Of a stretch of 64,000 bases of DNA, positions 62,854 to 64,000 are shown piece by piece (position 1 is the first letter of the stretch; the number at the start of each line of letters is the position of its first letter). Source of the stretch: Isoetes taiwanensis (taxonomy: Eukaryota > Streptophyta > Lycopodiopsida > Isoetales > Isoetaceae); NCBI GenBank assembly GCA_021234155.1, contig JAJEKV010000014.1, positions 16,278,872-16,342,871 of the forward strand, read 5' to 3'. Below the pieces are notes generated by a model, which saw only the letters and a program-made list of their open reading frames with translations, searched no databases and was not told where the DNA came from. A program made the translations under genes and the position numbers.

Positions 62854-63601
62854 AACGTTTGTCTTTCCCAGCCCGTAACAAATGGCCTAACGTGCAACAT
62901 CCTGCTTATTCTACCAAGGTGAATAAGTTTTTTTTCTTTAAAATCGCAATGGCTTAAAAGTAATGTTTAGGTTCTCTTCATCAATCAAATTTGCTGAACA
63001 TCTTCAATTAATCTTGGTGATTTATAGATATCACAGCAAGTCCAATCAAAAGATGGCACATACGCATCTTTTTGAGGATTGTGAAAATTTAACCAGCTTG
63101 ATGGGCTAAAAATCCAGATCCATCAATATTATGAAATTGGTCAGGTATCATATCTCACAATGTCATATGCAGGGATCTTTTTACAGGCGTTGCAGAAGGA
63201 AAACCACCACGAATTAATATACTCTTAGACAAATCTACTCCTTGAATAACGAAGAACAAAATCAGAGCGATTACCGGAATAGGACGAATCTGTTGTGAAG
63301 CATCTTGCCGTACACTAAGCAGCCTGATTTAAAGACTATGAGCAGCTGCAGAAGCTGTAATAAAGGATGACCGCAATGCAGTAGTTAAGGTAGCAATGTT
63401 GGAGGAAAGCCCTGTTTGGTGCAACAAGTCTGTCTATATTTATCCAAGACTATTTTATGAGCTAGATAATGTAAGCTACGAATGAAAAGCTTCAAATGAG
63501 AGAGCTTTTGGCGTTTGCTCCAATTTCATTTTTTGTGTATGTTCATTAATATTAGCTTTTAACTTAATGGATAGAAATCATCATGTCCCCTGCATTTATA
63601 G
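62854..63601. other. gene-free stretch
   Basis: No coding signal, RNA gene or clear repeat seen. Confidence 0.4.
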
Positions 63602-63800
63602 TGAGCTACAGGCACATATGATTACTCATCCCTTTTCTGCACCAAACTGTGATCATATTTCTTCCAGCTCTGAGCTACAGGCTGCCACTATATGTACATA
63701 CGATTACTCATCCCTGCTCTGAGCTACAGGCTGCCACTATATGTACATACGATTACTCATCCCTTTTCTGCACCAAACTGTGACCATATTTCTTCCAGCT
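63602..63800 (+). repeat. nested tandem duplications
   Basis: TGAGCTACAGGCWSMYA.TATG with ATTACTCATCCC occurs three times (63602, 63670 and 63719). The longer piece CTTTTCTGCACCAAACTGTG and CATATTTCTTCCAGCTC occurs twice (63631 and 63761). The outer period is about 128 bp and the inner one about 50-70 bp. Confidence 0.85.
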
Positions 63801-64000
63801 CCACTGCATATGATAACAAAAATGCATTACTCTTCAATCTTTTGTGCATCTATAAAGACATGATGTGCATCTTAAAATACAGAGAAAGCAATTGCATCAA
63901 AAACCAGAAGATGGTGAATTGACCATACATTAGCAAATCTGGGAAAACATTGAAAATATTTACAGCATAACCAAATTCCAATCTTTTGACAATTATGAGT

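Overview
This 64-kb window is nuclear DNA of a land plant. The evidence is spliceosomal genes with GT..AG introns, plant-specific families (a DExH1-type RNA helicase, a ZAR1-like LRR receptor kinase, COI1, PILS and beta-xylosidase relics) and plant transposon types (Copia, PIF/Harbinger, foldback elements). The AT-rich, transposon-dense background with few genes suggests a large genome. I lean towards a fern or other non-flowering plant, but the sequence does not prove this.

Layout. 1-12.7 kb is accessory DNA. It holds retroelement 3' tails, a broken Copia polyprotein (3.3-5.2 kb, minus) and a transposon-protein-like ORF (5.7-6.5 kb). A tight cluster of three unrelated intron-bearing gene fragments follows, all on the minus strand (PILS6-like, GH3 beta-xylosidase, COI1-like; 8.09-9.48 kb). 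Next come a small element with ~130-bp terminal inverted repeats and an internal 87-aa ORF (10.16-11.60 kb), and an LRR relic. 12.74-34.71 kb is one tandem array of a ~2.87-kb unit: seven full copies and one partial. Its right end cuts into ORF1 of a decayed PIF/Harbinger element (34.7-36.3 kb).

The two best genes are on the plus strand. At 37.29-44.42 kb lies an apparently intact 15-exon DExH1-type DEAH helicase, whose splice phases I joined into 1,066 codons. At 58.75-61.08 kb lies a two-exon ZAR1-like LRR receptor kinase of 749 aa with non-canonical catalytic residues. A small secreted/membrane protein with a PAN-like domain (62.30-62.78 kb) follows it. Between the two genes are two blocks of a 19-bp minisatellite (48.8-49.9 kb), a ~600-bp foldback element (50.57-51.17 kb), a frameshifted F-box/kelch-type gene (51.8-52.7 kb, minus) and a pair of ~345-bp direct repeats (55.2 and 56.9 kb).

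The genes do not form a pathway. The most informative signals are structural. Differences between copies of the 2.87-kb array fall almost only at CTG/CAG/CCG-type sites, which suggests either base-calling error at CHG-methylated cytosines or a very unusual mutation process. The 8-9.5 kb cluster looks like gene capture by a mobile element. A conserved ~40-bp motif next to varying microsatellite tails marks a short retroelement family dispersed through the window.
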